DNA of 7,643 bases from Thermoguttaceae bacterium. GTDB lineage: Bacteria; Planctomycetota; Planctomycetia; Pirellulales; Thermoguttaceae. Position 1 is the first letter of the stretch, and every line of letters begins with the position of its first letter. The stretch lies in assembly GCA_017549085.1 (NCBI GenBank), contig JAFYVO010000183.1, positions 1 through 7,643 on the forward strand. The letters run 5' to 3'. The notes under the pieces were generated by a model that saw nothing but the letters and a program-made list of their open reading frames with translations, searched no databases and was not told where the DNA came from. Shown in pieces: positions 1-7,400 of this stretch. The position numbers were made by a program, and so were the translations under genes.

Positions 1-3000
1 CCTGCAATCTCGACGAATCGACGTACAACGGCGTTTTCGCGATCGGGCTCGACGAGCTGCAACGTCTCGGCGCGTTGAACGAAACCGAAGCGGCGCAAAT
101 GCTTTACCGCTTGAGCGTCGGCGTCGACCGCGGCGCGTTCGTTCAAGTCTTCCAACAAATCGTCGCCGAACGCAACGACCTCTTCGACGCGAAGGGGAAA
201 CCGTCGATTTTGGAAAATTTGATCGCCGAACGCGACCGAGCGCGGCGCAAGTCCGGCGAAGCGGCGGGGAATCTGCGCGAATACGCCCGACTCCTCGAAG
301 AGCGTCGCGCCGTCTTGGAAGCGACGAAGCTCCTGCAGGAACGACTCGACAAGACGACGCGGCAAAAACGCGTTCGCGAACTGGCCGTCCAAATCGCCGA
401 ACTTTGGGACGAACGAGACGAAGCGCGTCGCCAAGTCGTCGAGATGGGGGACGTCCCGGCGGTCGAACAAAGCGCCGTCGACGAATGCGCCGCGCTCTGC
501 GACGTCGTCGAGGAAACGCGCAAGAAGATTAAGGAAATTAAGAACGCTTATCGAGCGCTCCGCGACGAACGGGACGCGATTCCGGTCGACGCCGCGTTGG
601 AAGAGTTGGCGCCCCGCGTCGCGATTCTCGAAGACGACCTGCCGCGACTGCGCGAAATCGACGAGGAAGTCGGACGGCTGCAAGGCGAATTGGCGGAACT
701 CAACGCGAAACTCGCCGAAGAGGAAGCCCGCGTCAAGAGCGCTCGCGACGGGAAAATGACGCTGACGCCGGCCGCGCTCGACGCGATGAACGCCGCGATC
801 GTCGCGTCGAATTTGGCGCCGGAAGCGCGTTTTGGCGCCGCCGGAACCGGGGAAAACGCGCCGTCGTTGCCGAACAAGCTGGTCGACGAAGGGTTGTCGT
901 TTAAGGAAGTCGAGGACTTCCGCGTCCCGGCAAAAGCGGTTCGTCGTCGACGTTTGAAGCTGAAAAAATACCGGGCGGAGTTCGAAGTCGTTAAAACGCG
1001 CTTGAACGAGTTGGTCGAACGCCTCGAGCAAGGGTTGACGTCGCGTTCGCAACGCAACTTAACCGAAGCGATCGAGAAGACCGGCGCGCTCCTTAGCGGG
1101 CTCCGCCGCCGCGTCGAGATCGAGCGCCGCGTCGCCGAAATGACGCAATACCGCAAGGAACTCGAACGACAAAACAAAGCGCTGGCCGACTCTCAAGCGA
1201 TTACCGGGGCGCCCCTTTACGCGCTCGCCGCCGGGGTCGTCGTCGGCGGATTGCTCTTCGGGTTGTCGCTTTTTGGTCGAATGGAGCTGGCGGTCGGGCT
1301 CGTCGGTCTTTTGGCGATGATCGCCTGCATTTTTTACAAAACGACCGTCGAAAAGAAGAATTATCAAAAGCTCGAAGACAACCAACGTCGACTCGGGCTT
1401 TTGACGCGCCAACTCGAACAAGCGCAAGAGGAAACGAAGAAGCTCGACGAACGCTTCCCGGCGGCGCCGAACTCGACCGCGACCCTTGAAAATCGCCTTC
1501 AAAAAGCGAAAACCGATTTGGCGTTTTTCGAGTCGTTGGCGCCGGTCGAAGCGCAATGGCGCGAAGCGACGAAGATTTTCCGCGCCGAAGAAGCTCGCGT
1601 TCAAAAAGCGGAAGAAGCGTTGAAAAAAGCGCGCAAACGCTGGACGGCTTGGCTCCGCGACGCGGGACTTCCGACGACGCTCAAACCGACGCAGGTGCGC
1701 GACTTGCTCGACCGCGTCGGCTTGACCGAAGACTTGCGCCGTCAAATCGAAGGCGTCGCCGCCGAGATCGATTTCCTCGGACGCGAACGGCAAGGGATCG
1801 TCGACCGATTCGCCGCCGCCGTCGCGCTCTTGCCGAAGCTCGCCGTCGATAAAAACGCGACGCCGTTCGAGTTGGCGCCGAAACTTCGCGCCGTCGCCGA
1901 AGAATACGGTCTGTCGCAAAAACGCCGCGCCGAGCTTTGGGATTCGATGGTCGCGCTGAAAAAGGAATATCGTCAATTCTTCTTGGCGCGCCGTCGACAA
2001 ACGAAAGAGGTTCGCCGCTTCTTGGCTGGTTATCGCGTCAAGACGGCCGAAGCGCTCGTCGAAGCGGTCGAACGGTACGCGACGTATCGCCGTTTGAACG
2101 CGGCGTTCGACGAAGCGCAACGCCGTTTGGAAGTCGGGATCGGCGGTTTCTGTCCCGAAGAAGAACTCGGCGCGCTCCTGCTCGACGCGGAAGTTCGCGC
2201 CGAACTCCCGGTCGCGATCGAGAATTTGGAACGCCGCTTGGAAAGCCTCGACGCCGAACTTCGCGGCAAACTCGAACTTTCCGGGCGACTCGGCCAACAA
2301 GCGGACGCGATCGCGGCGAAAAAAGAGTCGATTCGCAGTCGTTTCGAAGCGGCGGCGCTCGACCTTCGCATCGCCGAGATGGCCGACCTTTGGCAAAGTC
2401 GCGCGATCGCCGGGCGGGCGATGGAGGACGTGCGTCGCGCTTACGAACGCGAGCGCCAACCGGAAACGCTCCGCGAAGCGTCGCGTTATCTGCGCCGTTT
2501 GACGGAATCGCGTTACGTTAATATTTGGACGCCGCTCGGCGAAGACGCGCTTTACGTCGACGCGGCGGACGGCGAAACGCTCGACGTCGCGTCCCTTTCT
2601 CGCGGGACTCGGGAACAGCTTTTCATCGCGATCCGCTTGGCGCTCGTCGTTTCGTTCGAGAAACACGGGATCCAAATGCCGTTGATTTTGGACGACGTTC
2701 TCGTCAACTTCGACAATAAACGGGCCGGGATCGCGGCGAAGGTTCTTTGCGATTTCGCGAAGGGCGGACGGCAAATTTTCCTCTTCACCTGTCACGAGCA
2801 TATTTGCCGACTTTTCCTCGGCTTGAACGTTCCGGTTTGCGCGCTCCCGACCTCGAACGATCCGAAGCGCCGAGCGTTTCGCGTTCTGCTTCCGCCGAAG
2901 TCGAAGCGTCGACGCAAGAATCCGGCGGAGACGCTCGTTTCGGTCGCGCCGGAGACGACGGACGCCGGGCCGAATTTCGCGGCGTCGAACGCTCCCGCCG

Positions 3001-3896
3001 ACGCGGAACCGTCGATCGACGTCGTCGGAGCGGCGGAGTCCGGCGCTTATCGAACCCTCGAACCGGGGGAAAAGCCGACGCCGCCGACGCCGGAAACCGA
3101 GTCCGCGACCGCGTCGAACGAGAAACCGCGCAAGCCGTATTGGGTCGTCGACGGTTCCGACGACGAAGAAACGACGTTGAAACTGAACGAAGACGCCGAA
3201 AATTTGCAAGGCGCGCTTTCGGTCGGCGGCGAAGAGAATGAAACGACCGCTAATTGGGCGGCGCTCGACGTTCCGGAAACGACGGAAGCGGAGGCGGAAA
3301 ACGTCGACGCGGCGGTCGAGCCGAGCGCCGATTTCTCGTCCTTTGTTTTCTCGGCGAACGCCGCGGAGGCGACGGAAGAAGAAACGCAAACGATCGACGC
3401 CGTCGTCGAGTCGAGCGAACGCGCCGCGCAGGTCGCCGAGTACGTCGAAACGCTGAAAAACGTCGCGCTCGACGGGGAACGCGTCGAACTGCGAGCGTTG
3501 TCCGAAATTAGTCCGACTTTCTCCGCGAACGAACCGGCGGAAAGCGCGCTCGAAGTCGCGCCGGAAGCGACCGTCGTCGAAATCGCGAACGAAAGCGAGG
3601 AAGACGAGGACGAAGAGGACGACGAAGAAGCGATCGAATCGCTCGATTACGACGAATGGGCGACCGTTTTTCTCGCCGATTCCGAAGCGCGCGCCGACGA
3701 CGCCGACGAAGAAAACGATTCCGAAGCCGACGACGAATCGTTCCTCAACTACTTCGACGAAACAACCGACGAAGACGAGGAAGATTGGGAAGACGACGAG
3801 GAATACGAAGACGAGGAAGAGTTTGACGACGACGGCGACGAAGACGAGGACGATTTCGACGAAACTGAAGATTTCGACGAAACGGACGACGAGTAG
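1..3896 (+). CDS. YhaN-type SMC/Rad50-like AAA ATPase with membrane hairpin and acidic C-terminal tail (5' partial)
   Basis: The reading frame is open from the window's left edge (first whole codon at 3) to the TAG at 3894-3896, giving 1297 visible residues; the true start is upstream. The first residues (FAIGLDELQRLG, about 36-71) resemble the YhaN-family N-lobe just after the P-loop, which is not visible. Long charged heptad-rich helices follow (about 150-1200), then two hydrophobic segments (1215-1274 and 1287-1337) and a second coiled coil (about 1340-2480). The C-lobe carries the signature LSRGTREQ (2595-2618), Walker B LILDD with D-loop LVNFD (2682-2714) and an H-loop His in FTCHEH (2793-2795). 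The signature form LSRGTREQ is typical of YhaN rather than SbcC/Rad50, and I see no zinc-hook CxxC. A basic patch KSKRRRK (2898-2918) and a low-complexity acidic tail follow; the tail is unusual for the family as I know it. The family is linked to DNA metabolism, often beside an SbcD-like nuclease, but that partner would lie outside the window. The family call is firm; the exact role is unknown. Confidence 0.88.
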   Translation, partial: CNLDESTYNGVFAIGLDELQRLGALNETEAAQMLYRLSVGVDRGAFVQVFQQIVAERNDLFDAKGKPSILENLIAERDRARRKSGEAAGNLREYARLLEERRAVLEATKLLQERLDKTTRQKRVRELAVQIAELWDERDEARRQVVEMGDVPAVEQSAVDECAALCDVVEETRKKIKEIKNAYRALRDERDAIPVDAALEELAPRVAILEDDLPRLREIDEEVGRLQGELAELNAKLAEEEARVKSARDGKMTLTPAALDAMNAAIVASNLAPEARFGAAGTGENAPSLPNKLVDEGLSFKEVEDFRVPAKAVRRRRLKLKKYRAEFEVVKTRLNELVERLEQGLTSRSQRNLTEAIEKTGALLSGLRRRVEIERRVAEMTQYRKELERQNKALADSQAITGAPLYALAAGVVVGGLLFGLSLFGRMELAVGLVGLLAMIACIFYKTTVEKKNYQKLEDNQRRLGLLTRQLEQAQEETKKLDERFPAAPNSTATLENRLQKAKTDLAFFESLAPVEAQWREATKIFRAEEARVQKAEEALKKARKRWTAWLRDAGLPTTLKPTQVRDLLDRVGLTEDLRRQIEGVAAEIDFLGRERQGIVDRFAAAVALLPKLAVDKNATPFELAPKLRAVAEEYGLSQKRRAELWDSMVALKKEYRQFFLARRRQTKEVRRFLAGYRVKTAEALVEAVERYATYRRLNAAFDEAQRRLEVGIGGFCPEEELGALLLDAEVRAELPVAIENLERRLESLDAELRGKLELSGRLGQQADAIAAKKESIRSRFEAAALDLRIAEMADLWQSRAIAGRAMEDVRRAYERERQPETLREASRYLRRLTESRYVNIWTPLGEDALYVDAADGETLDVASLSRGTREQLFIAIRLALVVSFEKHGIQMPLILDDVLVNFDNKRAGIAAKVLCDFAKGGRQIFLFTCHEHICRLFLGLNVPVCALPTSNDPKRRAFRVLLPPKSKRRRKNPAETLVSVAPETTDAGPNFAASNAPADAEPSIDVVGAAESGAYRTLEPGEKPTPPTPETESATASNEKPRKPYWVVDGSDDEETTLKLNEDAENLQGALSVGGEENETTANWAALDVPETTEAEAENVDAAVEPSADFSSFVFSANAAEATEEETQTIDAVVESSERAAQVAEYVETLKNVALDGERVELRALSEISPTFSANEPAESALEVAPEATVVEIANESEEDEDEEDDEEAIESLDYDEWATVFLADSEARADDADEENDSEADDESFLNYFDETTDEDEEDWEDDEEYEDEEEFDDDGDEDEDDFDETEDFDETDDE
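1215..1337 (+). other. Two-helix transmembrane hairpin within the ATPase coiled coil
   Basis: Two hydrophobic runs, 20 residues at 1215-1274 (LYALAAGVVVGGLLFGLSLF) and 17 residues at 1287-1337 (LAVGLVGLLAMIACIFY), are separated by the short turn GRME. Both flanks are rich in Lys, Arg and Glu and predicted as coiled coil, so this looks like a re-entrant or two-pass hairpin that leaves both coiled-coil arms in the cytoplasm. It occupies the place where SMC and Rad50 proteins carry a hinge or zinc hook. I recall membrane segments in other YhaN-like proteins, so this is probably a family trait. It suggests that the ATPase is anchored at the inner membrane. Confidence 0.75.
3591..3893 (+). repeat. 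Low-complexity acidic tail of the ATPase, built from GAC/GAA/GAG codons
   Basis: The last 101 codons before the stop encode about 64 Asp or Glu and only one basic residue, in irregular runs such as EEDEDEEDDEE and DDDGDEDEDD, with scattered Phe, Tyr and Trp. At DNA level this gives near-repeats of gacgaagacgagga. The region is in frame with the ATPase with no stop or shift, so it is translated as part of that protein. It is preceded by about 225 residues of Ala/Glu/Pro/Thr-rich linker. Such DNA is prone to slippage, so its length may vary between strains. Confidence 0.85.
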
Positions 3897-3908
3897 ACGC
3901 CGATTCAA

Positions 3909-3957
3909 TCTCCGATAAGCGGTCGAGCCAAGCGCGGCGACGACCGTTTGTCGGAGA
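3909..3957 (+). terminator. Strong 17-pair stem-loop after the ATPase stop codon; possible transcript 3' end
   Basis: The left arm 3909-3925 (tctccgataagcggtcg) pairs with the right arm 3941-3957 (cgaccgtttgtcggaga) in 15 Watson-Crick pairs and 2 G-U wobbles. The 15-base loop 3926-3940 can itself form a small GCC/GGC stem (3927-3929 with 3936-3938). It starts 12 bases after the stop codon, where a terminator or RNA-protecting hairpin would sit. No T-run follows, so it is not a classic intrinsic terminator; it may instead stabilise the 3' end or act with Rho. The structure is seen directly; its role is inferred. Confidence 0.45.
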
Positions 3958-4053
3958 GGAACCGCCGATTAGGACGTTCCGGGAATGCGAGGAGCGCGTT
4001 GGACGAGCGGTCGAGGAAGGAAAAAGTCTCAAAATTGATAAAAAAGGAATTTT

Positions 4054-4080
4054 CTTAAAAACGTCTCTTGCTTTTTTAAG
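4054..4080. repeat. AT-rich inverted repeat upstream of the secreted-protein gene
   Basis: The arms cttaaaaa (4054-4061) and tttttaag (4073-4080) are perfect 8-base inverted repeats around an 11-base centre. As RNA the stem is weak, all A-U apart from one terminal C-G pair, so a DNA-level role such as a regulator site is at least as plausible as a terminator. It overlaps the -35 part of the candidate promoter at 4068-4096. It could also be chance in an AT-rich stretch. Confidence 0.3.
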
Positions 4081-4096
4081 CGCCTCCCGGTATCAT
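4068..4096 (+). promoter_or_regulatory. Weak candidate sigma70-like promoter for the secreted-protein gene
   Basis: TTGCTT (4068-4073) and TATCAT (4091-4096) are separated by 17 bases. The -10 box matches the consensus at 5 of 6 positions; the -35 box matches only the TTG. Transcription would begin near 4103 and give a leader of about 310 bases before the ATG at 4414. The planctomycete promoter consensus is poorly known to me, so this is only a candidate. Confidence 0.28.
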
Positions 4097-4156
4097 TGAC
4101 GGAGAAGATTTTGCCGTTCAAACGTCGCGAACCTTTCCGAGGCGGCGGATATATAG

Positions 4157-4187
4157 GGAACGGCGTTCCGAATTTAACGCCGGAACG
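4157..4187 (+). promoter_or_regulatory. Cluster of mutually exclusive short hairpins in the putative leader
   Basis: Three pairings compete in 31 bases: ggaac 4157-4161 with gttcc 4165-4169; ggcgtt 4162-4167 with aacgcc 4176-4181; and cgttccg 4164-4170 with cggaacg 4181-4187. Because they share bases, only one can form at a time, as in attenuators and switch-like leaders. No known riboswitch motif was recognised. The words involved (ccgga, acgcc, cgttc) are common in this genome, so chance is a real alternative. Confidence 0.3.
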
Positions 4188-4264
4188 TCGGTTTTCAAGT
4201 GTTTTTTGGAATAAAAGCGCGAACCTTTTTTTTTCGCAAACGTCCTATTTTTTATTAGCGTCGA

Positions 4265-4308
4265 CGTTCGTCGGGCTAAAACGTCGTCGGCGGACGCCCG
4301 CGCGAACG
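4265..4308 (+). promoter_or_regulatory. Interrupted 11-pair hairpin in the putative leader
   Basis: CGTTCG (4265-4270) pairs with CGAACG (4303-4308), and CGGGC (4272-4276) pairs with GCCCG (4296-4300), with a small internal loop of one base against two (4271; 4301-4302) and an apical loop of 19 bases. It is GC-rich and ends about 105 bases before the ATG at 4414. No T-run follows, so it is not an intrinsic terminator. If the gene has a long leader, this would be its most stable element. Confidence 0.33.
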
Positions 4309-4400
4309 ACGGTTGGACGTTGGCAATTTTGACGGCGGAAAAATAGAGTAATTTTCAGCGTTGGTAGTAAAGCAATCGGATTTCCGGTTTGAGTCCAAAC

Positions 4401-4405
4401 GAAGG
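4401..4405 (+). promoter_or_regulatory. Shine-Dalgarno-like site for the LEPR-XLL/dockerin gene
   Basis: GAAGG lies 8 bases before the ATG at 4414-4416 and is a partial match to the anti-Shine-Dalgarno complement. It supports the ATG at 4414. The N-terminal tag conserved among exported planctomycete proteins begins within 40 residues of this start, which also fits. Confidence 0.5.
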
Positions 4406-4413
4406 CAACGATT

Positions 4414-7400
4414 ATGAAAAAAGACCTTTTTCAACGTATTTTCGAACGAAAAATTTCCAGTTCTCGGCCGTCGGCGCGGCGTCTTTCGCTTGAAGCGTTG
4501 GAAAATCGCGAGCTGCTGAACGCCGATTGGGGCGGATTCGCGCCGGAAAAAACGACCGAATTTGAAGCGACGGCGTCGGAATACTCGATCGACCTTTCGG
4601 AGCGCGCGCCGAATTTCTGCGAACTTTCCGACCTGAACGCCGACGGAGTCGACGAGCTGTTGACGATTAATTACAGCGAAAAAACGCTCGACGTTTACGC
4701 GAACGACAAAACCGGGGCTTACGTTCTGAAAAAGTCGATCGCGATCGCCGAACTGATCGACGCGAACGACTCGCCGGTCGTTTTTGGCGACGTCGTCGGC
4801 TCCGACGGAATCAACGATCTCGTCGTTGTTTCGCAAACGACGACCGGGGCCAAACTCGCGCTTACGGCGACCGTTTACCAAGGTTCCGCCGATTATACGT
4901 TTACTAAAAAGTCGACGACGGCGCTCGACGTTTCGGCTTTTCCGAGTTCCGGGCTCGCCTTCCTTTCGCTCGACGTCGCGCTTCGCGAAACCGCGTCCGG
5001 CGCCGATTTGCTCGTTCAGGGGGCGACGTTGTCGATGGGAAGCGGCGGCGCCTCCCCGCGTCAAACGTTGATTTATTCCGGCGTCGGCGAAAATAATTTT
5101 GGCAAGTCGGCGACTTCGCTCAACCTTTCCGGTTCTTCGACGACCGACGACCCGATTCTGACCGGCGTCGCGACGATCGGCGGCAAGGAGTGCGTCGTCT
5201 CGATCGACCGCGGCTCTTCGCAATCGAACGCGCTTGTGCTGACCGATCTTAGCGCGACGACGCCGAAAAAATACGTCGCCGATTTAAGCTCGCTCGGTTC
5301 GGTCGTCGTCGAATGGGTCGTCGAAAAAGACGGCGTGTTGATCGTCGGCGGGACGATCGGCAAAAACTCTTCCGTCATTACGTTGAACGATTTCGCCTTT
5401 GCCGACGGAAGCGTCAAATTTACCTCCAACGTCGTTGCGTGCGACGGGCTGACCCTGAACGCGTCGTCGGTCGCCGCGATCGGCAATATGGGCGGAATGG
5501 TCGCGACGCCGGAGCTTTTGGTCGCCAACGGTTCGTCTTACGTCGTCTTCCAAGGCGAAACTTCGCGAACTTACGGCTTGGAATTTAAGCAAACCGCGGT
5601 CGTTTCGACGACGCCGAGCTATCATTCCGTTTACGTCGGCGACGTCGACGGCGACGGCAAGACCGAAACGCTTCTCGTCGGCGCGACCCAAATTACCGTC
5701 GCCGACGCCGAGGAAGACGGTTCCGTAACGAACGCGAAAACGGTCGCGACCTTTGGGCAAACGGCGAAAAAAGCCGTCTTTGGCGATTTCAACGGCGACG
5801 GTTTGATTGACGTCGCGGCGTATTATCAAGCGGAAGGTTCCGATTTCACCGTCGGGACGAACCTGCAAATTTTCCAACAAATTTCGGACGGAACCTTTGC
5901 GCCGGTCGCGTCGCGCGCCGTTTCCGCCTTCGTCGACTTTACGGTTGGCTCTTTCTCGCAAGCGGGCGTCGACGAAATCGCCGTGTTGTCGCAAACGACT
6001 TCCGGCGCGCAATACGTCGAAATGTTGCGCTTGACTGTTTCCGCCGGGGCGACGACGCTGAATTCTTCGCGCTCGTATCGCTTGGGCTCTTTGGGCGCGA
6101 CCTCGTTGACCGTCGGTTCGATTTACGGCGGCGAACTCGACGACATTGTCGCGGTAAATTCCGCTAAAAACTCGATTTCCGTTTTGAAAAACACCGGTTC
6201 GACTTTCAACGCGACGACGTTGAGCTCGGGGACGGGTTTGGTCGCGTCCGGCGATTACAAGCCGACCGCCGCCGCGATCGGCGATATTAACGGCGACGGC
6301 TTGAACGACGTCGTCGTCTTGAATTCGGCGTCCGGTTCGAACCGCGCGCATATCGCCTATTATCTGCAAACGGCGGCCGGGCTTTCGGCGGTCGAGACGA
6401 TTTCGTCGCCGTATATTTCCGGCGTCGCGCCGACCGGGTTGGCGCTCGCCGACCTGAACGGCGACGGCAAACTTGACGTCGCGACGGTGCAAAATACGAC
6501 CGCCGGCAAGTCGAACGTTTTCGGGTTTCTCAACAACGGAACGGCTTCCATTTTCGACGCCGGAAAATCGTTGGGCGCGACGGCAACGGGCGGCGCGTTG
6601 ACCGTCGGGCGTTTTAACAACGACGCGTCGCTCGACCTGATTCTCGCGCAAGGAAAGAAAGTCGGCGTTTTCTTAAACACCGAAGGCGGCGAAACTTCCG
6701 GAGGTTCCGTGAAGTTCGTTTGCCAATCCGCCTCCGCCGCTCCCGGCGCGAATTTGGCCGCCGCGCTCGCGACCGAACGAACTTGGCTCGACGAATGGTC
6801 GAACTTCTATATCGACGTTTGGGCGACGACCGACGGCGCCGGCGTCGTTACGACCGCTTCCGCCGCGTTGAAGTTTAATCCGGAATACTTTACGTTGGTC
6901 GGCGTTGAAAACGCGACCGGTTTCAACGCGTCGATTTCCGTCGCCAACGGCGTCGCGACCGTTTCCGCGACCGGGAAAGCCGCCTCCGACGGTTGGGCGC
7001 TCGTCGCTCGCGTTCGTTTCTCTCCGAAAGTCAACGCCGTCGGCGTTTACGAAGGCGGGATCGCGATTCCGCAAGACGGCGTTATCAAGAGCGTTTCCGC
7101 GGACTTTAGCGCCGTCGCCGCGTCGCAGTCGGTCAACGGTTCCGCCGTCGCGACCGTCGCCGCGCCGACCGATCTCGTCGTTTACCCGGTCGCCGCCGAC
7201 GCGAACGACGACGGCTCCGTCGGTGCGAACGACCTTACGAACTTCGTCCTCTCTTATGGCGCCGAAGTCGCTTATCTGCCGAATAATTTGACGTTCTGCG
7301 GCGTTTTCGACTTTAACGCCGACGGGAAGATTGTCGGTTCCGACCTTACCGAGTTTGTTCTCGCGTACGGCTCCAAAGCGAACGGCGTTTCCGACTCCTT

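Larger units (their letters stand above)
3897..4413. other. 517-base intergenic region with structured elements and no convincing gene
   Basis: No reading frame here looks like a gene. A 78-codon frame starting with TTG at 4096 has no clear ribosome site and an arginine-rich, low-complexity translation, so I do not call it. The composition differs from the flanking genes, with AT-rich stretches at about 4021-4080 and 4190-4260. The region holds a long stem-loop just after the upstream stop, an AT-rich inverted repeat, a possible promoter, several short hairpins and a ribosome-binding site, each listed separately. I saw no tRNA or known RNA family. Confidence 0.7.

Noticed and set aside
2580..2820. 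Reading the ATPase as SbcC or Rad50
   Set aside because: The signature LSRGTREQ, the membrane hairpin and the lack of a CxxC hook fit the YhaN family better.
1059..3908. A 949-codon open frame on the minus strand across the ATPase gene
   Set aside because: It is the antisense shadow of a gene rich in GAC, GAA and CGC codons. Its translation is a low-complexity Arg/Phe/Val mix with no domain, while the plus strand encodes clear ATPase motifs.
3898..3970. 8-base direct repeats cgccgatt (3898-3905 and 3963-3970) flanking the hairpin, like target duplications of a tiny mobile element
   Set aside because: The same word occurs several times elsewhere in the window, including inside both genes, so the flanking pair is probably chance. 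The inverted repeat also does not abut the direct repeats.
4096..4332. A 78-codon plus-strand frame in the intergenic region, starting with TTG
   Set aside because: There is no clear ribosome site. The translation looks like non-coding sequence (RRRRTPARTT near the end) and it covers the AT-rich and hairpin elements. A real small protein cannot be fully excluded.
5284..6651. A 455-codon open frame on the minus strand across the propeller gene
   Set aside because: It has an arginine-, valine- and aspartate-rich composition mirroring the plus-strand repeats and no recognisable domain. The same codon bias explains it.
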